A stretch of 64,000 nt of DNA from Chamaelirium japonicum (Eukaryota > Streptophyta > Magnoliopsida > Liliales > Melanthiaceae). A model generated the notes under the pieces. It was not told where the DNA came from. It worked only from the letters and a program-made list of their open reading frames with translations, and searched no databases. The position numbers were made by a program, and so were the translations under genes. The stretch is taken from the NCBI GenBank assembly GCA_947650365.1, contig OX393549.1, positions 88,771,556 to 88,835,555 on the forward strand, written 5' to 3'. Shown here one piece after another: positions 27,936-39,299 of the stretch. Each line of letters opens with the position of its first letter. The stretch's first letter is position 1.

Positions 27936-28243
27936 TTATTTTTTGGTGGGGAAAATACAACTAGAACATATCATACAAGAAGCACGATAAGTGGTGGCGC
28001 GAAGATAGAAGGTCGGGCCACCATCTTCAGTCGCAATATGCACTATCTCCTGAGGATAATTGCCATGCCAAACCTCCCCCTGATTCTGTCCTTTGGCTCG
28101 GTTAGCTAACCAGTAAGCTAGCCTGTTGGCCTCCCTAAACACATGAGATGTCCGGATCGTTGTGCAAGAGTTGATCCTGGCTTTGCAATCGTCGATGATG
28201 GCCTCTGAGATCGAGTTGGACTGAAGCTTATAATTTAGGCTAA
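27936..28243 (-). pseudogene. RNase H-like (RVT_3) retroelement remnant
   Basis: The minus-strand frame reads SISEAIIDDCKARINSC then TSHVFREANRLAYWLANRA. This is the REANRxAxxLA signature of the RNase H-like domain at the end of plant non-LTR polyproteins and their relatives. It continues into TA/AT-rich tail sequence near 27930. No catalytic N-terminal part is present. Its upstream end is interrupted by mini-Helitron N2. Most likely the 3' end of a 5'-truncated LINE of another family; an old host RNase H-like gene is less likely. Confidence 0.6.
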
Positions 28244-28705
28244 CTAATAAGAAACCCGGACAATGCCCAAATGTGGTTGATGCACGCCATTTGACAAAGA
28301 CAACATCACAACTGTTTGAAGAAGTGTGAAATCTAAAGTGAGTGTGATTCACTTGTTAGAGAGAGAGAGAGAGAGATTAACATCAAATGACCATTAAATG
28401 CTATTGAATGAAAATTTATCATTTTTATAGTAGATTTTTAAATGGATTTAAAAGAGAGCCGTGTTCACACATAGAAGAAGAATTCTAGCTCTTTAAAAGA
28501 GGTCCACGTGTCATAACACAGGAGAGAGATTTCCATTTTAGTATAGATATATATATATATAGATATAGATATAAGGTGGCATGGCACGTGCGGGAGCCTG
28601 GAGGTAAAGCAGTGGTCGATGATGGCCTCCCAGATCTTGTTGGACTGAAGCTTGTCAATTTAGGCTAATGTAAGGTGGCGTGGCACGTGCGGGAGCCTGG
28701 AGGTA
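28191..28705. repeat. ~95-bp tandem duplication split by mini-Helitron N2
   Basis: GTCGATGATGGCCTCTGAGA ... AATTTAGGCTAA (28191-28243) plus ATAAGGTGGCATGGCACGTG (28571-28614) equals one unit. The uninterrupted second unit is 28615-28705 (GTCGATGATGGCCTCCCAGA ... GGTGGCGTGGCACGTGCGGG). Confidence 0.8.
28244..28569 (-). mobile_element. Mini-Helitron N2, 326 bp
   Basis: On the minus strand it starts TCTATATCTATATATATA and ends GGGTTTCTTATTAG. It sits between A (28243) and T (28570), as the adjacent uninserted tandem copy confirms. About 80% similar by eye to N1 over most of its length. The terminus is TTAG instead of CTAG. Confidence 0.72.
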
Positions 28706-28712
28706 TACCAAT

Positions 28713-29465
28713 TGTACTCCGAAAGATCAATTTGGGCCATTTGGTAAATGTGAATTTTACGTGATGGCCCCTCCAGGCGGAGCAACCAGTCAAACCATGT
28801 GTTCAAGGTCAAATGGTTGGGTACAGCAGGTGGACGGATAGGGACCCATGATTGAAACCCCCGCGTGTGATTCTCTCGTCCGTACCACACGCGCTAAGCG
28901 GGCCGACTACCTCACAGAAGGGGAGTGGAGGGCCACCACGTAGGCAATTCTAGGTGGGCCCCCCTTACCCTTTGGACACGTGGCATGTCCTGATCCGTTA
29001 TTTACCACTCCTGGTGGTCGGAGCCCTCCGCAAGATCCACTCCGATCACCTCGTCTGATTTAACAGCGGCGCTTACCTTGACCATCCGGCCCAAAAGACC
29101 GGCCAAAAGACCGCCCTAACTCTGGGTTTGGAAACCGGCCGGTTCGGTGAGATCCTGGTTGGGCATGTGTGGGAGTCCAATGTGCATCAGTAGCCGTACG
29201 AACGGTGATCGGCGCTATATCCATCCAATCTACGGCTAGATGATAGGGGAAGCATGGCCTTGCGTTATGGGCAAGCAATGGATAAATTAACGAAATGTGG
29301 CCGGGCGGATGTTGCTAACGGTTGCAACCAACATGTGCATGGTTCAACCAACTCAACCTTCCCAAAAATTAGAGGTCAGTGCCCTTATCAATATAAAGGT
29401 AAAGATATAAATAGAGGTAATAAAAGGGTATGAGTTTACACACCGAAAACATCTTTATAGAGTTA
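28713..29465. other. No gene recognised
   Basis: Moderately GC-rich, single-copy-looking DNA. A G-box/ABRE-like CACGTGGC lies at 28977-28984 and a short direct repeat AAAAGACCGGCC/AAAAGACCGCCC at 29093-29115. Open frames on the minus strand (28660-28890, 29060-29278) show no known domain. Confidence 0.4.
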
Positions 29466-29467
29466 CG

Positions 29468-29630
29468 TTTTTTTTTTTTTTTGAGATCGGCAGGTGTTCC
29501 GAAACCTTTCGAGCAATAACAGACTTCAAGTTCTGACTAATCCCTCCGAGAATGAAGCTTGACCTACTCGACAATTCCCACTACGCTCCTTGGTGGGTAC
29601 TGACTAGAGTTAGGGTACTGACTAGGCTTG
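29468..29630 (-). repeat. Retroposon-like 3' end (T run)
   Basis: T run at 29468-29482 followed by GATCGGCAGGTGTTCCGAAA, related to 26799-26850. Short direct repeat GGGTACTGACTAG at 29594 and 29615. Confidence 0.4.
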
Positions 29631-29806
29631 GTGGTGCTTCCTCTTTCCCATATTGGGGAGGTTCTCTGTTCAACTTCTAGTATATACACCGTGGAGCAAA
29701 CGTTTTCTTTCAAGACCGTTGTGTTTTGTTCACGAATGTAAATTCTAGTCGTTGATTCCTTGCTCTAGCGCCTTGTTTCTGATCGCCTGACTGGTCCAAT
29801 AAAAAA
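29630..29806 (+). repeat. Repeat K, copy 2
   Basis: GCTTCCTCTTTCCCATATTG ... GACTGGTCCAATAAAAAAA. Shorter than copy 1 once the nested MITEs are removed. Confidence 0.6.
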
Positions 29807-30320
29807 ATCATAAGAAAACAAAGTTAGGGTTGTGACTTGGTCAAAGGGAGTGCAACTCGGAGCCAGATTGGTGCAACTGGCTCCACCAACACATGAAAGC
29901 AAGCTCTCAAAAAGATCACTGAGCCTTGGTAATCTAAAATCATGATCGAGTGTTTGATGCATCAAACCATCCACCAAGTGATCATATGTCCCCGTTTTCA
30001 TCAAAGGTGTGGAGACCATTTGGGTTCAAGTGGGTTGAGCATAACATGTAACATGGTTGGGTTCAGCCGTTTAGTTAAAAGACAGGTTTAGAAGGTTAGG
30101 TTAGACCCATGAAGTTCATGGGTTTTGGTCTCTATGGTTTGATTTGGTTCTATTTTGAACCGGACCGGGGTGATCTAATTCAAAACCCCCCCATTATTGG
30201 TTGGATGGTAGACTAGTCTCCTCCACCAACACACGTTGCATCGAAGGCCAAGACAAGGATTGCTAATTATGTCATTAACCCTCTAATCCCTTTTACATCC
30301 CCTCCTTACACGTACACAAA
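29807..30320. other. Upstream region of the VQ gene, nothing assigned
   Basis: AT-balanced DNA with no recognisable repeat. It includes TGGGTTCAAGTGGGTTGAGC-like G/T-rich blocks. No clear TATA box can be tied to a start site. Confidence 0.4.
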
Positions 30321-30323
30321 ACC

Positions 30324-30329
<6 letters not shown>

Positions 30330-30387
<58 letters not shown>

Positions 30388-30388
30388 G
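30330..30388. repeat. (CT)n tract upstream of the VQ gene
   Basis: CT run about 470 bp before the start codon. With two further CT runs it suggests a pyrimidine-rich promoter or leader, as in many plant genes. Confidence 0.9.
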
Positions 30389-30604
30389 ACCGGCTACCAC
30401 CCATCACCAGCCACTGGGCCCACCCCCTTAGCAATCTCTGGAGGATCTTTTAAGTGGAGTCGTGAGCTGAAGCCGCCCCTTCCTTTTAGTCAGAAGCTAC
30501 AAACGCCCCACCTCCCCTTTCCTCTCCTCCTCCCCTTCCATCTTCCTCACCCACTAAAGCCATGGCTCCATGTATCGAAGCAGTAGGTTAGTCCGAAAAC
30601 TAGG

Positions 30605-30608
<4 letters not shown>

Positions 30609-30665
<57 letters not shown>

Positions 30666-30680
30666 CTCTCTCTCTCTCCA
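30609..30680. repeat. (CT)n tract in probable 5' leader
   Basis: CT run about 170-240 bp before the start codon. A small upstream frame starting ATG at 30570 (62 codons, mostly SL repeats) crosses it; whether it is translated is unknown. Confidence 0.9.
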
Positions 30681-30811
30681 TGTGCTCAGCCTCAGATGAA
30701 CAAATCCGTTCTACCCTTTAAAGACTGCTTGCTTTCTGCAAACGCCCTTCTAGAATGATCACCCCATTCGTGGGTATCTTTGCACCGTTCCCTTAATCCC
30801 TCTTACTGCCG

Positions 30812-30812
<1 letters not shown>

Positions 30813-30850
<38 letters not shown>
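30813..30850. repeat. (CT)n tract directly before the VQ start codon
   Basis: Ends two bases before the ATG at 30852. An in-frame upstream ATG at 30780 would translate it as SLSLSL, so I prefer the ATG at 30852. Confidence 0.9.
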
Positions 30851-30851
<1 letters not shown>

Positions 30852-32168
30852 ATGGATTCAGGTAACAGTGGGAGTATGCAGTCATCCAGCGGAGGAGACG
30901 AGGAGTACGACTCCCGGTCCGAATCCATCTCCGCCTTCTTCAACTCCACCACCACCGCCTCCCTCCCCAACCTCCCACCACCACCGCCCACGTCCCACCA
31001 CCACCACCAGCAGCCTCCTGCCTTCTACGACACACTCTCCTACCTTGACTCCAACCCCAATCCCCTCCTCAACCTCGACATGCCATGGGCTCGCAGCCTC
31101 CGCCCCTCCTCCTCGCCAAACCCTAGTTTCAACGACATCGCCAGCATGATCGCCACCTCATCCTACGCCCCACCGGCCGCCACCGCTCCCCTCGACCGGC
31201 CCTACTCGGGCGGCATCAGCATCAACCCATCGCCGGTGCAGCAGCCGGCCCCGTCCCCCACCCAGCCGCCCCCCACGGCCGCCGCCGCCCCCCGAAGCTC
31301 CAAGAAGCGGTCGAGGGCCTCCCGGCGGGCCCCGACTACAGTGCTCACCACCGACACCTCCAACTTCCGCGCCATGGTGCAGGAGTTCACCGGCATCCCC
31401 GCCTCTCCCTTCGCCTCCTCCTCCTCCTCCTCCTCATCCCACTTCCCCCGCCCCCGCTTCGACCTCTTCCACCACGCCGCCTCCACCTTCCGCTCCTCCC
31501 CCCTCTCCGACGCGCCGCCGCCCTACATCCTCCGGCCCTTCGCTCAGAAGGTCCATGCCCCACCCTTCGGCTCCACCTCTTCTGCTGCTGCAGCTGCTAC
31601 TACTAATCCAGCCGCTGGTCGTTCTAACTCCAATGCCAATGCTTCCATTCCAATAACCTCATCAACCTGCAGTACTAATAATCCCACCTCAACTAATAAC
31701 TACCAACTGTCATCCTCTGATCTTGGCCAACACCACCGACCTCCACTAAACATCCAAACCCAAATCCTCAACTTCCAGTCCCTCCTCCAATCCCCACTGA
31801 ACCCAAAGTACACCATGCCGCCCTTCGCCGCCGCGACGAGATCCGACGCGCCGCTGAACCTATCCGAGGCCGGTTACAGCCCCGGCGGCGAGCTCGGGCT
31901 ACCCATCCTTATCACCTCAGAGGGTATGCACTCGAGGGGCCGGGGAGGAGACGAACATCCTCAACTATCGGCTTGGGCCGGCGGGTCGGTCCTCGCAGAC
32001 GACGCTGCCGGGAATCAACCCCAATTGATGCCGGCCGCCGGAAACTCCGGCAGCTGCAAGCTGAATTACTCTGCCCCGGCACCGCCGGACTTCCACGAGA
32101 AAGGGCCGGAGAGCGCGACCGCGAGGGGTGAAGGTATGATGGACTCTTGGATTTGCACCTCAGATTAG
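30852..32168 (+). CDS. VQ motif-containing protein, single exon, 438 aa
   Basis: A plant VQ protein. Family members are nuclear cofactors that bind group I and IIc WRKY factors through the VQ motif and tune defence, stress and growth responses. The motif FxxxVQxxTG is intact: F172, V176, Q177, T180, G181 (FRAMVQEFTG), preceded by a basic patch at residues 151-159 (KKRSRASRR) that can serve as nuclear signal and by APTTVLTTDTSN. The N-terminus MDSGNSGSMQSSSGGDEEYD, the GIPASPF that follows the motif, and the length resemble the long VQ30/VQ34-type subgroup rather than the short VQ proteins. The rest is low-complexity Pro, Ser, His and Ala. Start: the ATG at 30852 is preferred because the in-frame ATG 24 codons upstream would only add CT-repeat-encoded SL units. 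No intron is needed. Coding GC is very high, falling toward the 3' end. The partner and exact paralog cannot be told from sequence alone. Confidence 0.92.
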   Translation: MDSGNSGSMQSSSGGDEEYDSRSESISAFFNSTTTASLPNLPPPPPTSHHHHQQPPAFYDTLSYLDSNPNPLLNLDMPWARSLRPSSSPNPSFNDIASMIATSSYAPPAATAPLDRPYSGGISINPSPVQQPAPSPTQPPPTAAAAPRSSKKRSRASRRAPTTVLTTDTSNFRAMVQEFTGIPASPFASSSSSSSSHFPRPRFDLFHHAASTFRSSPLSDAPPPYILRPFAQKVHAPPFGSTSSAAAAATTNPAAGRSNSNANASIPITSSTCSTNNPTSTNNYQLSSSDLGQHHRPPLNIQTQILNFQSLLQSPLNPKYTMPPFAAATRSDAPLNLSEAGYSPGGELGLPILITSEGMHSRGRGGDEHPQLSAWAGGSVLADDAAGNQPQLMPAAGNSGSCKLNYSAPAPPDFHEKGPESATARGEGMMDSWICTSD

Positions 32169-32266
32169 GCTAGGAGATATATACATATAGCTAGCCAGAG
32201 GCAAAGAGGAAGAAGGAGAAGCTCATGTTTGCTTCACCTCATCACCATTACTAGTAGCACTATACA

Positions 32267-32302
<36 letters not shown>

Positions 32303-32560
32303 GTATATTCTTTCCTGTGAGTTTCCTTTATCATCACACATCTACAGAGGTACTTGGCCATAACAGTTTTGATTGGCCATCTCATGTCCTTATATCCAGT
32401 CTAAGCCTATCCACATTTTCTAGTGGTTTCTCTCCCTAGGTTGCCTTGCTGCAAAGGAGAGGAGAGAGACCCATCAGTTCATCTGTGTTCCTAAATCTAA
32501 ATTTCTCAGGAATCAGACATACTTGGTGCAATGCATGCTTCATATATTTTTTTGGGTTTT
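32169..32560 (+). other. Probable 3' UTR of the VQ gene
   Basis: Follows the TAG at 32166-32168, with a CT run at 32270-32303. No canonical AATAAA is close. An A/T-rich segment near 32545-32590 could hold the poly(A) site. Confidence 0.4.
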
Positions 32561-33083
32561 TTCTTTTAAATATTACAGAACAAATGTATAACAATTTCTG
32601 TTAATTCTTGGAGCTCATGGGGTTGGAGTGATTGGTGGCGAGATTTGGGGAATCGTTAGCCGCCAAAATCTACAAAGGCCGCTTAGAATATGATCAAGAA
32701 CCTCCCAATGTTCCCATGATGTATATTATATTCTGAAATTATATTAAAATATAATATATAGAAGGGGAATATATAGAGGAAACCTAGCTCTCTCACACTC
32801 TTGAGGCTAGCCTCCAACTGCTCCACATGAAGTCTCCCAAGGTTGCACTCCACCTCAAAAATCCCCTCCCACCACCACCAACCATATCTCCAAGACCACC
32901 AACCAAGTGAGTAAAATATTTTGATGGATCAATGCACTCATCCCCCTTTCACATTGCGCCATAAAGCTCAACAAGAAGACATGATTCAGCCTTGTGATCC
33001 AATTGCCTGCATGTGGGTAACCTTGCTTTGTTTTGTTGCATGGAAGCCCTATTCTTTATTCTTACTCTAGAGAGAGAGAGAGC

Positions 33084-33117
<34 letters not shown>

Positions 33118-33690
33118 CAGTTCTTCTTTTTAGAATGATCTTGGGAGGGAGATGATTAGCCATGGGGTTTTGGGAGATTGGGCAAGCATAGGAGGAGGGG
33201 AATTGTGCTATCATTTTTTTTTTGTGGAGGGGGGGGGGGGGGGGGGGGGGGTCATGTAGGAAAAGGTGAATTATTTTAGGAAGAGATGATTATTTCTTTT
33301 TGGACTAAATTGATTGATTTTACAAAAGTGGGGATGATTAGGTATGGGATGTTGGGGGGATTGGGAGGGTGTGGGGGCCTTGTGAGGGGGTGTGACATGT
33401 GACCCTTGCTATTGATATCATGGTGGCCCATGGGTGGGAATAAATCTGTACCCTTGCAATGATGGCCCTCCCCCTTCCTTCCTTCCATCTAAGGGTGAGG
33501 GAGACTGCTCTGTGTGGTTGGCCACCAACACAAAGGGGGTCCTTCCAACAGAGAGACGACCTACAATTTAGAGCCAACCCCAAAAGACATAAAGCTTTCC
33601 AGTATCTCAAAAGCTGCAACTCCTCTCTTGTGAAGAATATATTCGAATGATCACATCTACTATGGGTATGGACATTGATATAATAGAGAA
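32561..33690. other. No gene recognised; GA and G runs
   Basis: Contains (GA)n at 33066-33113 and a run of about 24 G at 33228-33251. A minus-strand frame at 33338-33802 has no domain and overlaps the SINE. Confidence 0.5.
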
Positions 33691-33694
33691 AGAT

Positions 33695-33967
33695 CGATGT
33701 CCCCAGCTGATAGCTTAGTTGGTGTAGGACATGCAAACCCTGGCCTTGGGTTAGGGTTCGAATAAGTGTCATATTTCCTCCCGCTCGGTAGCGACGGGTC
33801 ACCCTCTTGGTTTAGCGGCGAACTTTTCTACCTGTTGCCCTCTGGGGTTAATGAAAATTAAGGCATTTCTCTTTCTTCTATGGCGAGTTTCGATCCTTAG
33901 TCTATCTTGTGTTGGCACAGTTACAAGGTGATGTACTGATCATTATGTTGGTCTCATCAAAAATAAA
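33695..33967 (+). mobile_element. tRNA-derived SINE, 273 bp, with 13-bp TSD
   Basis: A tRNA-like head with an A-box-like TAGCTTAGTTGG (33711-33722) and B box GGTTCGAAT (33755-33763), spaced as in tRNA genes, is followed by an unrelated body and an A-rich tail (ATCAAAAATAAA). The direct repeat AATAGAGAAAGAT flanks it exactly (33682-33694 and 33968-33980). Transcription would be by RNA polymerase III, and mobilisation in trans by a LINE is inferred. Confidence 0.85.
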
Positions 33968-33980
33968 AATAGAGAAAGAT

Positions 33981-34195
33981 GAAAAATAAAAAAATTTACA
34001 AATTGTTCTCTGAAGATTTCTCTATTTACATGTCATTGTCAAATCAATATTTACATATTATTCACTCTATTATCCTACTCTTGTATATAGATCCCCCATT
34101 GCAAACAAATGTTGACCAAAATGAAAAAGACTAAGTTACCCTCGACTTTAATTGCTTAAACTGATCAACTTTTGTAGAACATGGACTTAATTCGA
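33981..34195. other. Nothing recognised
   Basis: AT-rich spacer between the SINE and a piece of repeat K. Confidence 0.4.
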
Positions 34196-34320
34196 CTCTA
34201 ACCCTCGAGGCCGTTGCGCCTCGTTTGCACGTACGTATCTTGCCTGTTGATGTCATATCCATGGGATTATGGAATTTAATGACAAATGACTATACTGCCT
34301 TCCATGTTTTGAAGTTAGGA
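34196..34320 (+). repeat. Repeat K, partial copy 3
   Basis: GGCCGTTGCGCCTCGTTTGCAC then CTGTTGATGTCATATCCATG and GGATTATGGAA. Corresponds to the middle of copies 1 and 4. Confidence 0.55.
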
Positions 34321-36604
34321 TCTGTGGGCATCAAAATTAGCTCGCAAATTAAACCCGGCCCGTGGGGAAAGAAAGAAAAAAAAAAAGAAAAAGAAGAAAG
34401 AAAAGGAAAAAAAAAGAAGAAACATCCGGCATGAACTGGGGGAAGTAGCTCGGATGTCTATGTAACTGTGGATTCACTCCAATCCCTTGATCTGACGAAC
34501 CAAATTCAAAGTTGTGTCACCATTGACTCGAACCCAGGACTCATGTCCGGTCCAACTCAAGTCCAACCAACAACATAGCATATAAGAATCACAAAATTCG
34601 AAGCAACATGTAATGAGGTTTGTATTCCTTCATTCTACTAGTAACAACAACAATTATATAATTCATGAGGGTGCCCAAAGTAGAAAATACCCGGGGAAAG
34701 TCGGGTATTACACCCGCCATCTTCAACAAATGCCGACTTTACAACCGTCGCACAGAGATCGATGCTACACCAGTCGTCTTCATCAAAAAAAGCCGATGTT
34801 ACAACTATCGCACGGAAATCGGTGCTAAACCAGCCGTCTTCAAAAGAAGCCTTCGACTCCAAAAACGCCATAACCGTCGAAGCCCAAAAAAGAAGAAAAA
34901 CAAAGCCGACGCCATAACCGTTGTTGCCAAGGTTTCATCCCTAAAAGAAGGAAGCTGGAATTATAAAGAAGTATTAGAGATGTCACCATCGTTGTTAAAG
35001 GAGAAGATCAAGCCAAAGCGAAAGCTAAAACCAAAGCAAGAAGCTAAAGCAAAGCACCAGTAAAGCTCGTGCCAAAGCAACGCACGTACCAAAATCAACG
35101 AGCAAAAGCAACACACGTTCTACCAGATACGACACAAAGCTCGGAAGAACTAAAGTATCGTTAGACTCTCCGTCTACGTTCAAGCGCAAGTGCCAAAGGA
35201 CATCAAAAGCTAGAACCATGCCAAAGAAAAGCCAAAGCTAAATCAAAAGCCAAGCCGACACCAAAATCAAGATCGACGCTGCGAACCGACGATCGAAGAT
35301 GAAAAGGTCTAGCAAGAGCCGAGGGAGACACGAAGATTGAGAAAATAATGCCAAAAGCTCTCTACCCTAGAAAGTACAAAACACGGAAGTGACAAAAGCA
35401 AAGACTAAAACCACTCGGCCTTTCAAGAAACCAGAAACCTTGTAAAGACCTCTGTTATGGGCAACCCTTCTAGAGCTCTAGCACAAAATAATGTAGAGAT
35501 GCTAACCAAAGGGACCCTACAGAGGATCTCTCCCATAATCTCCTAATCAAACCTTCGCACATACAAATTTCTAGCACGCTAGTGGGACCTTCTCCTTTTA
35601 TTCGTTCGTTTGAAGGAGTTGCCTCAAGTTTCGTCATAACCGAGACAAACAACGATCTATTTTTTCTAAGCCTATCACCTATCACTGAGTCTCCGCTACT
35701 TCGACACGACGATCTAGAAAACCCAGAGTATGATACTTCCTCGGTAGTACGTGTCTACATTCAGTGTACTCAAACTCTTACGGATGTCTTCACACAAGAA
35801 ACTGCTGCCGAAGATGTTCGCCAAATATCGACGAGGCCTTGGTGCATGAAGAAACGTGCTCGATCCTAGAATTCAAGTCTAGAAATTTAAGAAGGTTCAG
35901 TCCTAACTCCGAGCCCAGTCGGGTTCTCGATCCAATGGGCCTTGCACCTCCTATGCAAAGGGTAAATGTTCTTCATGAAGCAGAGACAAGTCATCACAAC
36001 TACGTCTCTAACGGCAGCAATCGAGGTTGTCGACGTGCAACACCAAGACATCTTGCGTCATCATTCATCGTTCGCTCTCCAGCTCCAAGTCATGCAAATG
36101 GGCAAACACATGCGCAAATCACTCAGCTATTGGAGGAGAAAGACCGTCACATCAATCCATTGATCCAAAGGCTAAGTACGAGGGATGCTCCGGCTGTTAA
36201 TCAAGCTCCAACTCATCCGGTAGCTGCTCCAGCGCTGTCTTCGACTTCCGCTCCAAAAGAAGTCATCCTGATGATTCCAGTGGCTACTTCGGCACCCACT
36301 TCAACTCCCATTCCTACGGAGCTCCAGTACCAACTTCGGTGGCTACACAATCTCAGACGGTTGTAACAATGACTGCCCAGCAAATACGTCATTGGTCACC
36401 AACATGGTATGCTCCTACGGTGGCTGTCTTCCTCCAATCACGGTAGCATACTAAAATCCTTATATGGCGAGGATCTAGCAGCTGCACTTTCCTACGGGGT
36501 TCTAGCCACCAAAGTTCCTGCACTTCGATGGGAAGGGCAATCCAAGGTAACATATCGCCCACTTCATCAAAACTTATAACAATACCGGCATATACGGAGA
36601 TAAG

Positions 36605-36877
36605 ATGGTGAAGCAGTTCATTCGCACCCTCAAAGGTAACATTTTCGATTGGTTTGTTAATCTTCTTTCAGGATCCATCGACAATTGGGACCAAATGCAA
36701 AGGGAGTTCCTCAACCGCTTTTATAGCACCCGATGCATCATCAACATAGTGGAACTCACAGCTGTCAAGCTAAGGAAGGATGAGCCGGTGATCGACTACA
36801 TCGATCGTTGGAGGAATCTCGCCCTAAACTCGCGACATCGCTTGTCTGAAAACTCGACCATCGGGATGTGCACTTAG
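36605..36877 (+). pseudogene. Ty3/gypsy gag-like remnant
   Basis: Typical retrotransposon gag segment with FIRTLKGNIFDWFVNLLSGS, WDQMQREFLNRFY and VIDYIDRWRNLALNSRH. Part of the fossil element, not a host gene. Confidence 0.75.
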
Positions 36878-37161
36878 GGCATGCACTAGGGTTTGCTCTC
36901 ATCCTCAAAGGGATCAAGTCTCAATTCTTCGAAGAACTAGTGACTCGAGCTCACGACATGGAACTCAGTCTAGCAAATCACAGAGACTCGAAGGGCAAGG
37001 ACTTCGTAAAGGTGGAAAAGAAGGATAAATTGGCAACGCCCAAACTGAAGTAAGTTAACATTGTCGACGTCGCTTCAACATCCAAACCACTCAAGATCAA
37101 TGGTAAACCGAATAAAGGCAAGGCCATCACAGCACCTCCACAGCCTCTAAGGCTACCAAAG

Positions 37162-37530
37162 ATGACCCTTGAAGAGCTTGAAGTAAAGGAGTATACCTTC
37201 CCGAATTCGGAGGTCTCCTCTATGTTCGATCAACTATTACAGGAGAAGGTGATCGAGCTCCTTCCATCAAAGAGGCCGGAGCAAATATATTATGTTGACT
37301 ATCCACTCTTCTGCAAGTACCTTCGGGTGGTTAGTCATCCCATCGAGAAGTGCTTCGTCTTTAAAGAGAGAATCACGACGCTCGCAAAGCAAGGGAAGAT
37401 TGAGATCAACTCCGGCGATACTGTTACAACAAACATGACGTCAATCACCTTTGATTCCTTCCCACTAGTGCTCGTCACTATGCAACAGAGGACACCTAGT
37501 TGCGCATCAATTGTCAAAGGCCGATCATGA
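37162..37530 (+). pseudogene. Ty3/gypsy gag C-terminal remnant
   Basis: Carries CKYLRVVSHPIEKCFVFKE then ITTLAKQGKIEI, a motif commonly seen after gag in plant gypsy polyproteins. Confidence 0.65.
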
Positions 37531-39299
37531 AGTTAGCTTCGCATCAAAAGCAATTGGGTCCAAGACGACAACGGTGCGCTCTGGTGCTAGTCAAGAATAA
37601 AACTCCATCTCCTTAGGGGCAATCGTTGCTCATGTCCATACCTTTTCTAAGCGAAGCTACATCTTAACGTGTTCTCCAAGAAAGGTACGAACAAGGAGAC
37701 CCAGAAGTAGGCCTGCTGGGCCAGCCCTTAGGTAAGTTTAACTACTATTTCCTCTACTCCGAACTTCCTTAAGTCCCGATGGAGGAAATCGAGCCGACCG
37801 GCTGGGGGTCGGAAGAAGAGCCAGCGGAGCCTTCGGAAGAGCACATTCCTCTAGTTGAAGAAGATCCTCTGATCGCGACCCCAAGTCTTCCCCTTGGAGA
37901 GAAAGAACTTACCGATGAAGAGGCTTGGATCATGAAACCTCGAAGGTGATGGCCCCGACGATCAAACCGTTGCATGCAAGATCGTGTAACAAGAAAGCTC
38001 CCTGAACGGAGAACTTACAAGAAGAAAAATAAAGCTCCAGAAAGGAAAGCGTTTAAAGTGGTTCCAACAAATCCAGACAATCTTCTCCAACAAAGTCTTC
38101 TAGAGCCAGCAACGTTGCAGGAGTTCTTTCTCGGTTACTTCCTCCAAGCCAATCAACACTATAGAGTCTCATGTTGTATGGTATAAGTGCATTAGATGTC
38201 TCACGAGGAAGATGAAGACGAGTCCCTTGAAGAAAGCAGCTCCAATGAGGAGGAAGACAGCTCCGACAAGAAAGACGCGACCTCCTACGATGAGTCAATC
38301 TTGTACCTACTGCTTATAGAAGTATTACACCTTCCTGAAAAGGCTCGCCTAGCAATGGTTGCGACCCTGACCAATCCGGATAGCTACAAGAAAAATGCGA
38401 AGGTCGGCGAGAAAGGCAAAGCTTTTGCCTTCTGTGATGCTACCATAGCCTTCTCGGATAAAGGCATGTAACTCGGTGCGCAATTGCACAACAAGCAAGT
38501 CTATGTCTCCGGATACATCAGAGAAAAGCCGATAAATTGAATCCTGCTAGATTATGGCTCTACCATCAGCATCATGCCCATACAAACAATAAGACAACTC
38601 GACATTACCACTAACCATCTCTCACAAAGCCAACTGATCATCCAAGGGTTCAACCAAGGCAGACAGTCGACCATCGGCATTATTTGTCTGAAGCTCTCAT
38701 CAGCTAGCCAACTTAACACGACAGTCCCCATCTATGTTATCGATTGCCAAACGTCGTATTACCTTTTTGATGGGAAGACTTTGGCTGTATGAAATTGACG
38801 TTATGTACACCTGGCACCAATATTTAAAGTACTACGAAGAAGGAATGGAGAAGTGCTTCGTCGTGGATGCCAAACTGTTCAACATGGCCGAAACACACCT
38901 TGCTGATGTCAAGTCGAAATCTCCGCCATTGACGGGCTGGGGTCCAGATCCACCACTCCCGTCACAAACGATCGGATTCTGCATCCCTAAAGCCGCCGTT
39001 GGAAGACGAATTGAGTCGGTCGAGCCTCGCCGCCCTGAAGAGACGATCACAAAACGAGGCCGTTGCAAGAAACCTCATCCCTATCTACAAGGGAAGGAAT
39101 GGGGATAAAAAATCCAACCCCGGATCGCGTCGAGTGCCAAATTCCTAGACTCACCGGTGCTACAGACAGCAACCGAGGAGGGCAAGGGGAAAAAGGCCGT
39201 GAACGACACACTATTGTGCATGAAAGAGGACATCCATGATTTGCAATAGCAGTACAATCAATTAAAACCGTCTCTTTGTTTGAAGAGTTGGGTACTAGG

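Larger units (their letters stand above)
34345..39290 (+). mobile_element. Decayed Ty3/gypsy LTR element
   Basis: About 34345-35560 matches the 2.06-kb solo LTR at 42710-44770 (purine-rich AAAGAAAAAG block, then GCAAAAGCAACACACGTTCT and CAACCCTTCTAGAGCTCTAG). It is followed by a gag-like region, best around 36605-37530 (IDNWDQMQREFLNRFYSTR; CKYLRVVSHPIEKCFVFKE), and a protease-like region near 38520-38600 (LLDYGSTISIM). Reverse transcriptase, integrase and a 3' LTR are not seen. It is broken in many places and old. The gag type resembles large Tat/Ogre-group elements, which is tentative. Confidence 0.7.

Noticed and set aside
30780-30851. Upstream ATG as start of the VQ protein
   Set aside because: It would add 24 residues, half of them SL repeats from the CT tract; family members start with MDSG-like sequence.
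33700-33770. A tRNA gene
   Set aside because: Only the promoter boxes are tRNA-like. The sequence cannot form a full cloverleaf by eye and is the head of a SINE with TSD.
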